Assembly (NCBI RefSeq): GCF_000721605.1
Contig: NZ_JOIZ01000003.1
Span: 1-64,000 of the forward strand
Length of the DNA stretch: 64,000 nt
From: Streptomyces sp. NRRL S-37
GTDB taxonomy: Bacteria; Actinomycetota; Actinomycetes; Streptomycetales; Streptomycetaceae
Reading direction: 5' to 3'
Positions 34,854-42,371 of the stretch are shown here, one piece after another. Positions within the stretch are counted from its first letter, which is position 1. Every line of letters starts with the position of its first letter. Made by a program: the position numbers and the translations under genes. Below the pieces are notes generated by a model. It was given only the letters and a program-made list of their open reading frames with translations. It was not told the DNA's origin and made no database searches.

Positions 34854-36788
34854 CTACGCCGTCGGGGAAGGGGTCTGGCCGGCCGGGGAGGTCGCGCCGC
34901 GGTACCAGTACTCGAGGGTCAGCACATGCCACAGATGCTTGGAGAAGTCCCGCTGCCCGGCGGCGTCCTCGGCGACGAGCCGCCGCAGCGCGTCGCGGCG
35001 CAGGATCCCGGCACGGACGAGCTCGCCGTCGTCGACCACCTCGCGCACCAGCGGCGCCAGATCCCGGCTCATCCAGGCCCGCAGCGGGGCGCTGAACAGG
35101 CCCTTGGGCCGGTACACGATCTCCCGGGGCAGCACCGAGGTGGCCGCCTCCTTGAGGACGGCCTTGCCCTGCCGTCCGACGATCTTGCGGTCGCCGGGGA
35201 AGGCGAACGCCGCCCTCACCACCTCGACGTCCACGTACGGCACCCGCACCTCCGTCGATGCGGCCATGCTGGAACGGTCCGTGTAGGCGAGGTTCAGGCC
35301 CGGCAGGAACATCCGGGCGTCGCCCAGGCACATGCGGTTGACGAAGTCGTCGAGGCCGTTGTCCTGATAGGTGTCCGCGTGCTCGGTCAGCACGTCGTCG
35401 ACCGCCGGGGCCAGGTCCGGGTCGACCAGGGCGAGCAGCTCGTCCCGGTCGTACATGGTGTAGCTGCGCCGGAACGCGGTCTCCTCCGGCAGCTCGGCGA
35501 AGGAGAGGAACCGCTTCGCGAAACGCACCGACCGGTACCCCCGGCGGGACGTGGCCACCGGCAGCCGGTCCACCGCCGCGGACACCCTGCGCCGCAGGGG
35601 CCGCGGCACGCGCTGGTAGCGCAGCGCGAGCAGGTTGGCCAGGTGCTTGCGGTAGCCGGCGAACAGCTCGTCGGCGCCCATCCCCGACAGCATCACCTTG
35701 ACCCCGGCCTCCCGGGCGGCCGAGCAGATCAGGAAGGTGTTGATCGCGGCGGGGTCGCCGATCGGCTCGTCCAGGTGGTACGTCATCCGCGGCAGCAGGT
35801 CGAGCACGTCCGGGGCGATCTCGATCTCGTGCAGGTCGACGCCGAACCGCCTGGCCACCTGCCGGGCGTAGCGCAGGTCGTCCGGCATCGCCTCGAACCG
35901 GGCGTCCTCGGCGCGGAACCCGATCGTGTAGGCGGAGATCCCCGGCTGGTGGCGGGCGGCCAGCGCGGTCAGGTAGCTGGAGTCGAGACCGCCGGAGAGG
36001 AAGGTCGCCACGGGCACGTCGGAGAACAGGTGCCGCCGGGTCGACTCCTCGACGATCGCGGCCAGGTCCGGCCGCTCGCCGGCCAGGGCCCGCTCCCGGC
36101 CCTCGGCGGCGACGTCCCGCAGGTTCCAGAACCGGCCGCGCTCCACCCGGCCGTCGGGCCGGCACCGCAGCCAGCTCCCCGGCGGCAGCTTCTCCGCCTC
36201 GCGGAACGCGCACCGCGAGTCCGGCACCCAGTAGTACAGCAGCGAGGCCACCAGGGCCGTGTGGTCCACGTCCAGCCTCTGGCCGGTCACCGCGGCGAGC
36301 GCCTTGAGCTCGGAGGCGAACACCAGACCCGTGCCGCGCCGCAGCAGGAACAGCGGCTTGATGCCCAACTGGTCGCGAGCCAGCACCAGTTCACCGGTCC
36401 GCTCGTCGAAGATCCCGAACGCGAACATGCCGCGCAGCCGGGGCAGACAGTCCGTGCCCCAGCGCCGCCAGGCCTCGAGCAGCACCTCGGTGTCGGAGGT
36501 GCCGCGGAAGCGCACCCCGGCGGCCGTCAGCTCCGCACGCAGCTCGGGCGCGTTGTACAGCTCGCCGTTGTACGTCAGGACGAGACCGCCGGAGACCATC
36601 GGCTGGGCGCCGGTCTCCGACAGGTCGACGATGGCCAGCCTGCGGTGCCCGAGGTGCACCTCGCCGTCACCGACGGGATGGCTGTACCGTCCCGCCCCGT
36701 CCGGGCCGCGATGGGCGAGGACATCGGTGAGCCGGTCGGCCACGGCCTTCCCCTCCGGCCACCGGTACGTGCCTGCGATGCCACACAT
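34854..36788 (-). CDS. Asparagine synthetase (glutamine-hydrolysing), polysaccharide-locus type
   Basis: The 644-residue protein begins MCGIAGTYRW with the nucleophile Cys2 of the class II glutaminase domain (about 1-215). The ATP-dependent synthetase domain has FLSGGLDSSYLTAL (the SGGxDS pyrophosphatase motif) and GMGADELFAGYRKHL. It uses glutamine and ATP to amidate a carboxylate. In exopolysaccharide operons such proteins are thought to amidate a uronic acid or another carboxyl group of the repeat unit rather than make free asparagine. Here it lies with a nucleotide-sugar 6-dehydrogenase and a uronate-lyase-like gene, which fits that idea. Three bases separate it from the second Wzz-like gene. 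Confidence 0.92.
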   Translation of the reverse strand: MCGIAGTYRWPEGKAVADRLTDVLAHRGPDGAGRYSHPVGDGEVHLGHRRLAIVDLSETGAQPMVSGGLVLTYNGELYNAPELRAELTAAGVRFRGTSDTEVLLEAWRRWGTDCLPRLRGMFAFGIFDERTGELVLARDQLGIKPLFLLRRGTGLVFASELKALAAVTGQRLDVDHTALVASLLYYWVPDSRCAFREAEKLPPGSWLRCRPDGRVERGRFWNLRDVAAEGRERALAGERPDLAAIVEESTRRHLFSDVPVATFLSGGLDSSYLTALAARHQPGISAYTIGFRAEDARFEAMPDDLRYARQVARRFGVDLHEIEIAPDVLDLLPRMTYHLDEPIGDPAAINTFLICSAAREAGVKVMLSGMGADELFAGYRKHLANLLALRYQRVPRPLRRRVSAAVDRLPVATSRRGYRSVRFAKRFLSFAELPEETAFRRSYTMYDRDELLALVDPDLAPAVDDVLTEHADTYQDNGLDDFVNRMCLGDARMFLPGLNLAYTDRSSMAASTEVRVPYVDVEVVRAAFAFPGDRKIVGRQGKAVLKEAATSVLPREIVYRPKGLFSAPLRAWMSRDLAPLVREVVDDGELVRAGILRRDALRRLVAEDAAGQRDFSKHLWHVLTLEYWYRGATSPAGQTPSPTA

Positions 36789-36791
36789 GTC

Positions 36792-38342
36792 CTACCGCGC
36801 CTCCTGGTCGCTGTCCGGGACCCGGGCCGCCGGCATCGGCAGCCGCTCCGTCCCCCGCCGGCCTTCCCCCGCCGCCCGCCCGGCGGGGGAGGCACCCCCG
36901 CCGTCCGGCCCGGCCGGCCGCTCGCCGCGGTCGCGCGGCACGGTGTGCGGCCCGTCCCACAGCGTGCCGTCGGTCCGGTCCCGCGGATCGGGGTCGATCA
37001 GCACCACGCCGATCACCGTGATGCGCTGGTCCGCGAGCTGCCGCGCCACGGTGTGCAGCCACGCGGCGCTGCCGTGCCCGGCCCGTACGACGAGCACGGT
37101 CCGGGTGCCGAGGTACCGGAGGTCGGTCCACGCGGTGCCGGGCGCCACCGAGCCGACACCGATCCGGCGCTCCCCGGACGCCACGGCCGCGGTGTCCGCG
37201 CCGTCGACCACGGCGGGGTCTCCCGGCCTCGGCCGGCGCTTGGCGAGCTGCGGGCCGGGCAGACCGTCGACGACGGCCACCGGCCCGTCCGCTCCCAGGG
37301 CCCCGGCGAGGTCCAGGGCGATCGTGCTCGCACCGCGCGCACAGCCCAGTTCCAGCAGCGACACCGGTTCCGCGGAGCCCCGTACGGTACGGGTCAGGGA
37401 CACCGTGAGCCGTTCCCGTGCCGCCCTGCCCCGCCGGCGCCGCCACGGCCCGGCCGGCCGGCCGGGCAGCTCCGCGATGACGGAGGCGCCCAGGTTCGCC
37501 GCGATCTCCCGGCGCAGCACGGGGCGGTCCGCCACCACCACGCCGACGGCGGCCAGCGCGAGGCCGAGCGCGAGCCCGAGGACGAGCCCGATCCCGGCGT
37601 CGGTGGCGGCGGTCCTGGGCAGGGAGTGCTCCACCGCCCGCGCGGCGTCCACGATCTGCGTGCCCGCGACCAGCCGGGGCGTGCCCAGCCGCGCCTCCTC
37701 GGCGCGCTGGTCGAAGTCGGTGATCCGCGAGGTGAGTTCGGCCCGGCGGGCGAAGAGCGACTCGAGGTTCGCCGACGCCTCCGGGTCGCTCTGCGGCGGC
37801 CCTTCCCCGATCTCCTCGTTGACCCGCGCGAGTTCGTCCCGCATGTCGTCGCGCCGGCCGAGCAGGGCCTTGGACTCGGCGTCCGCGGCCTCCTTGATCC
37901 GCTTCACGTGGTCCGCGACGAACGCCTCGGCCAGCGCCTCGGCACGGGCCACCGCCTCCGCGTCGCTGTCACCCGTCACGGTGATCCGCAGCAGGTTGTT
38001 GGTCAGACCGGTGCCCTGGTAGTCCCGCATGAAGTCCTCCGGGCGTTCCGGGGAACCGAGGGACCGCAGGGCCTCTCCCGCGATCCGCGTGGTCCCCAGC
38101 AGCGCGGCGTCGGTGCGGATCAGCGTTCCGGGGTCGTTCGGCTGGTCCGCCTCGTGCGCGACCAGCACCGTGGTCACCGCGGTCGGCGGCGCCGGCAGCA
38201 GCACCGCCACCGCCACGCCGGCCAGCAGCCCCAGCAGCGCCATGGAGCACCACAGGCGGCGCCGCCTGCGCACCGCGACCACCAGCGCCTGCAGGTCCAG
38301 CAGCGGAGCGGCCGACGGCTCCGCGTTCGTACGTGTCGTCAC
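36792..38342 (-). CDS. Wzz-like chain-length protein with degenerate BY-kinase-like tail (second copy)
   Basis: The GTG at 38342 overlaps the first copy's stop (GTGA). The 516-residue protein has a membrane helix near 31-50, a long charged coiled-coil-rich extracytoplasmic part (VARAEALAEAFVADHVKRIKEAADAESKALLGRRDDMRDEL...) and a second helix near 248-270. The cytoplasmic tail resembles CpsD/BY-kinase: a strand-loop LLELGCARGASTIALDLAGALGADGPVAVVD where Walker A should be, then TRTVLVVRAGHGSAAWLHTVARQLADQRITVIGVVLIDPDP. The loop lacks the GK[ST] lysine, so ATP use is doubtful. The C-terminus is disordered and has no Tyr cluster. Confidence 0.8.
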   Translation of the reverse strand: MTTRTNAEPSAAPLLDLQALVVAVRRRRRLWCSMALLGLLAGVAVAVLLPAPPTAVTTVLVAHEADQPNDPGTLIRTDAALLGTTRIAGEALRSLGSPERPEDFMRDYQGTGLTNNLLRITVTGDSDAEAVARAEALAEAFVADHVKRIKEAADAESKALLGRRDDMRDELARVNEEIGEGPPQSDPEASANLESLFARRAELTSRITDFDQRAEEARLGTPRLVAGTQIVDAARAVEHSLPRTAATDAGIGLVLGLALGLALAAVGVVVADRPVLRREIAANLGASVIAELPGRPAGPWRRRRGRAARERLTVSLTRTVRGSAEPVSLLELGCARGASTIALDLAGALGADGPVAVVDGLPGPQLAKRRPRPGDPAVVDGADTAAVASGERRIGVGSVAPGTAWTDLRYLGTRTVLVVRAGHGSAAWLHTVARQLADQRITVIGVVLIDPDPRDRTDGTLWDGPHTVPRDRGERPAGPDGGGASPAGRAAGEGRRGTERLPMPAARVPDSDQEAR

Positions 38343-39709
38343 CGTGGGCCTCCCGTCGCGTCGTCGCCGGCCGTGAGCACCGGCTCGGCGGTGTCCCGGG
38401 GACGGCCGGCGGACCGTGCCGTACGGGTCCGGACCGGGCCGGCGACGACGACGCCGACGATCTCGTGCCCCGCGTCCGCACACGCCTCGGCGATGCCGGT
38501 GAGCTCCCCCGCGGTCCAGTTGCCCGCGCTGAGCACGACCAGGGCACCGGACTCCTCGCCGCGGTCCGGCACCACCGGCCGGGACACCGGAACCTCCGTC
38601 ACCCGCAGCAGCGGATCCCCCTCGGCCTCGGTGACGAGCCGCTCGGCGGCCCGGTGGGCGACCTCGTCGCCGTCCGGGACGACGACCAGCAACCGCCGCC
38701 CGGAGCGCGGCAGCCGGTCCCGGAGGCGGGCGCACACCCGCCGGTAGCGGATCCGCCGGCCGGCCTCGTCGCCGGACGTCCGCGGGGCCGGTACGTCCCA
38801 CCGGACGTCGACACCGAGGAACCGGCGGATCCGGGCCCGCACGTCACGGCCCTCCGGCGGATGCGCGGGCCGCCCGGCGGGCACGTCGACGGTACCGAGC
38901 GGCACCGCGCCCAGCGCCGCGACGATCTCCGGTTCGGTGCGCAGCCGGCGGCTCGCCCGCGCGGCGGCGAGATGACCGACGACCGCGAGCAGGAGGAACA
39001 GCAGCGCCCCGCCGACGACGAGCTGGATCCGCGTCGGCGGTGCCTCACCGTCCGGCCGGGCCGCCGGCCCCATGACGACCATGCCGGCCTCGTCGGCGGC
39101 CGGGCCGGCCTGCTCCAGCGCGGTGACGGCCTCCTGCAGCGCGGTGCGCAGCTTCGCGAGCTCGGTGCGGGTCTGCACGCTCTCCACGGTCCGGCCGGGA
39201 TCGGCCGCGTCGGCCAGCTCGGTGATGCGGCGGCTGGTCCGCGTCACCAGCTTCCGCAGCTCCTCGGGCCGCGCCGCCGCCGCGGAGCCGGCGTCGTCGC
39301 CGGCGATCCCCGCGGTGAAGGCGACGAACTCCTGGGCCACCTGGTCACAGAGCCGCTGCGCGCGCTCCGGGGTGTCGGCCGTTCCCGAGATCTTGATGAT
39401 GTTCCCGTCGGCGGCCTCGGCGCTCACCCGCTTCCGCAGCTCGCGGCCGTCGACCCCGGCCCAGTCGAGCGTGGCGGCCACCCGGTCGGCCACCACCGAA
39501 CTGGTCGCGATCTCCGTCCGGGTCAGCAGTTCGCGCTCCTCCCACGCCCCCGGCAGCAGGACCGATGCCGACGTCGTGTAGCGCGGCGGGAACAGCACGG
39601 AGGTGCCGTAGCCGACGAGCGCGCCCAGCACGGCGAGGACGGCGAGCAGCCGCCACCGCCGGTGGATCATCCGCCCGACCGTGGCCAGGCGTATCGTGTC
39701 ATCGCTCAA
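38339..39709 (-). CDS. Wzz-like chain-length protein with kinase-like remnant (first copy)
   Basis: The 456-residue protein starts MSDDTIRLATVGRMIHRRWRLLAVLAVLGALVGYGTSVLFPPRYTTSASVLLPG. That is a Wzz N-terminus with a membrane helix (about 20-40) and the Pro-rich entry to the extracytoplasmic domain, which has coiled-coil segments (ESVQTRTELAKLRTALQEAVTALEQAG). A second helix lies near 228-248. The tail has an alternating strand/helix pattern (RRLLVVVPDGDEVAHRAAERLVTEAEGDPLLRVTEVPVSRP...ALVVLSAGNWTAGELTGIAEACADAGHEIVGVVVAGP) that looks like a BY-kinase fold without Walker A. It should set polymer length together with the following copy. Its start overlaps the glycosyltransferase stop. Confidence 0.8.
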   Translation of the reverse strand: MSDDTIRLATVGRMIHRRWRLLAVLAVLGALVGYGTSVLFPPRYTTSASVLLPGAWEERELLTRTEIATSSVVADRVAATLDWAGVDGRELRKRVSAEAADGNIIKISGTADTPERAQRLCDQVAQEFVAFTAGIAGDDAGSAAAARPEELRKLVTRTSRRITELADAADPGRTVESVQTRTELAKLRTALQEAVTALEQAGPAADEAGMVVMGPAARPDGEAPPTRIQLVVGGALLFLLLAVVGHLAAARASRRLRTEPEIVAALGAVPLGTVDVPAGRPAHPPEGRDVRARIRRFLGVDVRWDVPAPRTSGDEAGRRIRYRRVCARLRDRLPRSGRRLLVVVPDGDEVAHRAAERLVTEAEGDPLLRVTEVPVSRPVVPDRGEESGALVVLSAGNWTAGELTGIAEACADAGHEIVGVVVAGPVRTRTARSAGRPRDTAEPVLTAGDDATGGPR

Positions 39710-40986
39710 CGACGTGGCCTCTTCCCCGCCCGCCTCCGGGCGCCCGCCGGCGCCGGGACCCGGTCGCGGCAGGCGGCGGTGTAGGCGGCGAGCAGCGACG
39801 TCTGCGAGTTCCGCCAGGAGAGCTCCCCGTTGATCCGCTCCTGGCCGGTCTTGCCCATCCGGGCCCGCAGTTCGGGATCGTCCAGCAGCAGCGCGACGGA
39901 CCTCGCGAACTCGGACTCGTCGTTCGCGGGCGCGTAGACGGCGGCGTCACCGGCGGAGACCCGCGCCTCCTTCAGGTCGAACGAGACGATCGGCCGGCCC
40001 ATCGCCATGTACTCCAGGACCTTGTTCATGGTCGACACGTCGTTGAGCGGATTGCGCGGGTCGGGGGAGAGGCACACGTCCGCGGTGGACAGGTAGCGCA
40101 CCAGGTCGGCGTCCGGGATGCGCCCGGTGAACCGCACCTGTTCGTCGAGCCCGAGCCGCCGGGACAGCTCCACCATCGCGTCGAAGGCGTCGCCGGAGCC
40201 GATGAACACCGCGTGCCAGTCGGTCCGTCCGACCTCGTCGCGCAGCTTCGCGAGGGCCCGCAAGGCGTAGTCGACGCCGTCCTGCGGGCCCATGACGCCC
40301 AGATAGCACAGCAGATGGGGCTTGCCGTTCTTCAACTCCGGTTCGGGCGGCACCGGCTGGAACCGGTCGGTCTGGGGTGCGCTGCGCACCACGAAGACGT
40401 CCGACGGCCGCCGGCCGCCCCGGCGCACCGCGACGTCCCGGTAGCTCTCGTTCGTGGCGAGCACGATGTCCGCGGCCCGGTAGGTCATCCGTTCCAGCGC
40501 GCACACGCCGCGGTAGAGCAGGTCCTCGCCGCGGCCGAACCGGGAGAGGTACAGCTCGGGCACCAGGTCGTGCTGGTCGAAGACGAACCGCGCGCCGCGC
40601 CGCTTCAGCCACAGCGCCGGCAGGAACAGCAGGTCGGGCGGGTTGCAGGCGTGCACCACATGGACCGGGCCGACCTTCCGGGCCAGCCGGGCCGTGTGCC
40701 ACAGCGCCGATCCGTACTCCCGCAGATAGCCGGCCGGCCCGCCGGTGGCCGCGCGCAACGGGTAGCGGTGGATCCGCACCCCGTCGATCACCGCCTCGGG
40801 TTCCGTGTCCCGTCTGCTCCCCTGGGGGCAGATGACGTGCACCGTCCAGCCCGCGTCGCGCAGGGTCGTGCACTCCTGCCACACCCGCCGGTCGAACGGC
40901 ACCGACAGGTTCTCCACCAGGATCAGCGCACGCCGGCCGTGCCGGCCGTCCCTGGCCGTGTCGTCGAACGACGTGTCACCAAGCAA
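39706..40986 (-). CDS. Family 4 glycosyltransferase
   Basis: The 426-residue GT-B enzyme has a ~18-residue basic lead followed by RALILVENLSVPFDRRVWQECTTLRDAGWTVHVICPQG, a start typical of GT4 enzymes of actinobacterial polysaccharide loci. The donor half shows LCYLGVMGPQDGVDYALRAL, AVFIGSGDAFDAMVELSRRLGLDEQVRFTGRIPDADLVRYLSTADVCLSPDPRNPLNDVSTMNKVLEYMAMGRPIVSFDL. It overlaps the upstream dehydrogenase gene by 11 bp and the downstream Wzz-like gene by 4 bp. It may add the second sugar of the repeat, since it is the first glycosyltransferase after the initiating enzyme. Confidence 0.9.
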   Translation of the reverse strand: MLGDTSFDDTARDGRHGRRALILVENLSVPFDRRVWQECTTLRDAGWTVHVICPQGSRRDTEPEAVIDGVRIHRYPLRAATGGPAGYLREYGSALWHTARLARKVGPVHVVHACNPPDLLFLPALWLKRRGARFVFDQHDLVPELYLSRFGRGEDLLYRGVCALERMTYRAADIVLATNESYRDVAVRRGGRRPSDVFVVRSAPQTDRFQPVPPEPELKNGKPHLLCYLGVMGPQDGVDYALRALAKLRDEVGRTDWHAVFIGSGDAFDAMVELSRRLGLDEQVRFTGRIPDADLVRYLSTADVCLSPDPRNPLNDVSTMNKVLEYMAMGRPIVSFDLKEARVSAGDAAVYAPANDESEFARSVALLLDDPELRARMGKTGQERINGELSWRNSQTSLLAAYTAACRDRVPAPAGARRRAGKRPRR

Positions 40987-42292
40987 GGCCCATGTACCCC
41001 GGTTCGGTCCGGCGCGTCTCGGCGTCGGGAAGGCGGACGAGATCGACGATCACCGGACCGTCGCCGTGGGGAAGCTTCGACAGCACCTCCGGGTCCCTGG
41101 TCCCGACCAGGCACACCTCGGCGTGTTCGAGCACCTCGTCGACGGAGTCCGCGAGCAGTTGCGCGAGGTGCGGCAGCCGTGTCTCGACGTACTCGCGGTT
41201 CGCGCCGAGCAGCCGGGACAGGCTCACATTGGCGTCGTGGATCCTCAGGTCGTACCCCTTGCCGAAGAGCCGTTCGGCCAGTTCGACGAGCGGGCTCTCG
41301 CGCAGGTCGTCGGTGCCGGGTTTGAAGGACAGCCCGAACAGTCCCACCCGGCGCTTGCCGGCGCGCTCCACCAGCTCCACCGCCCGCTGCAGGTGGTCGG
41401 CGTTGGAGGGCAGCACGTGGGAGAGGATGGGCACCGAGACGTCGGCCCGCCGCGCCGCGTGGACCAGGCTGCGCAGGTCCTTGGGCAGGCAGGAGCCGCC
41501 GAAGGCGAAGCCGGGCCGCAGATAGGCGGGGCTGATGTTCAGCTTGCGGTCGGCCAGGAACACGTCCATCACCTGGTGCGAGTCCACGCCGAGCGCCTGG
41601 CACACCGCGCCCAGCTCGTTCGCGAAGCCGATCTTGAGGCCGTGGAACGCGTTGTCCGCGTACTTGATCGCCTCGGCCGTCGGCACCGGCACCCGGAACA
41701 CCTCGCCGGGCAGGCCCTCGTACAGCGCCAGGACCGCGTCGCCGCTCGCCGGGTCGAGCTCGCCGATGACGGTCTTGGGCGGGTCGAAGAAGTCCCGCAC
41801 GCTGGTGCCCTCGCGCAGGAACTCCGGGTTGACCGCGACCCCGACGTCCACCCCGGCCGTGCCGCCGACGTACTTCTCCAGGATCGGCACCAGCAGGTTC
41901 AGGCAGGTGCCCGGGAGCATGGTGCTGCGGAACACGACGGTGTGCCGCCCGCCCCGCTCGGCCAGCGCGGCGCCGATCTGCTCGGTGACCCGCTCCAGGT
42001 ACGTGGTGCACAGGCTGCCGTTGGGCTCCGACGGCGTGCCCACGCAGACCAGCGATATCTCGCTGTCCATGATGGCCTCGCGGACGTCGCCGGTGGCGCG
42101 TAACGCCCCGCTCCCCACCACCTCGGCGATCAGCTCGCCGATCCGTTCCTCGACCACCGGGGCCTTGCCGTCGTTGACCAGGTCGACCTTCACCTGGCTG
42201 ACGTCCACCCCGATGACCTGATGGCCCATACTGGCCAGGCACGCGGCCGACACACAGCCCACGTAGCCGAGCCCGAAAACGCTGACTCTCAC
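40976..42292 (-). CDS. UDP-glucose/GDP-mannose 6-dehydrogenase family protein
   Basis: The GTG at 42292 follows GGGAGGAACGG. The 438-residue protein begins VRVSVFGLGYVGCVSAACLASMGHQVIGVDVS (NAD-binding loop) and has NPEFLREGTSVRDFFDPPKTVIG, KYADNAFHGLKIGFANELGAVCQALG and the catalytic cysteine in GGSCLPKDLRSL. It oxidises C6 of a sugar nucleotide to the uronic acid. Details such as NPEFLREG..VRDF.DPPKTVIG and GSCLPKD are closer to GDP-mannose 6-dehydrogenase (AlgD) than to UDP-glucose dehydrogenase, but both families share most of them. It provides the acidic sugar that the heparinase-like and beta-helix proteins would recognise. Confidence 0.9.
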   Translation of the reverse strand: MRVSVFGLGYVGCVSAACLASMGHQVIGVDVSQVKVDLVNDGKAPVVEERIGELIAEVVGSGALRATGDVREAIMDSEISLVCVGTPSEPNGSLCTTYLERVTEQIGAALAERGGRHTVVFRSTMLPGTCLNLLVPILEKYVGGTAGVDVGVAVNPEFLREGTSVRDFFDPPKTVIGELDPASGDAVLALYEGLPGEVFRVPVPTAEAIKYADNAFHGLKIGFANELGAVCQALGVDSHQVMDVFLADRKLNISPAYLRPGFAFGGSCLPKDLRSLVHAARRADVSVPILSHVLPSNADHLQRAVELVERAGKRRVGLFGLSFKPGTDDLRESPLVELAERLFGKGYDLRIHDANVSLSRLLGANREYVETRLPHLAQLLADSVDEVLEHAEVCLVGTRDPEVLSKLPHGDGPVIVDLVRLPDAETRRTEPGYMGLAW

Positions 42293-42371
42293 GTTCCGTT
42301 CCTCCCCCAGGGCAGGCCCTCGCGGCCTGCGGTCCGTACACCGTCCGTACGACGGCGCCGCCCCCCGCACA

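Noticed and set aside
33093..38747. A very long plus-strand open frame (more than 1,800 codons) opposite the Wzz, asparagine synthetase and oxidoreductase genes
   Set aside because: It is a GC-driven shadow: composition is low-complexity Arg/Gly/Pro/His-rich, it matches no family, and the minus strand carries well-recognised genes with overlapping starts and stops.
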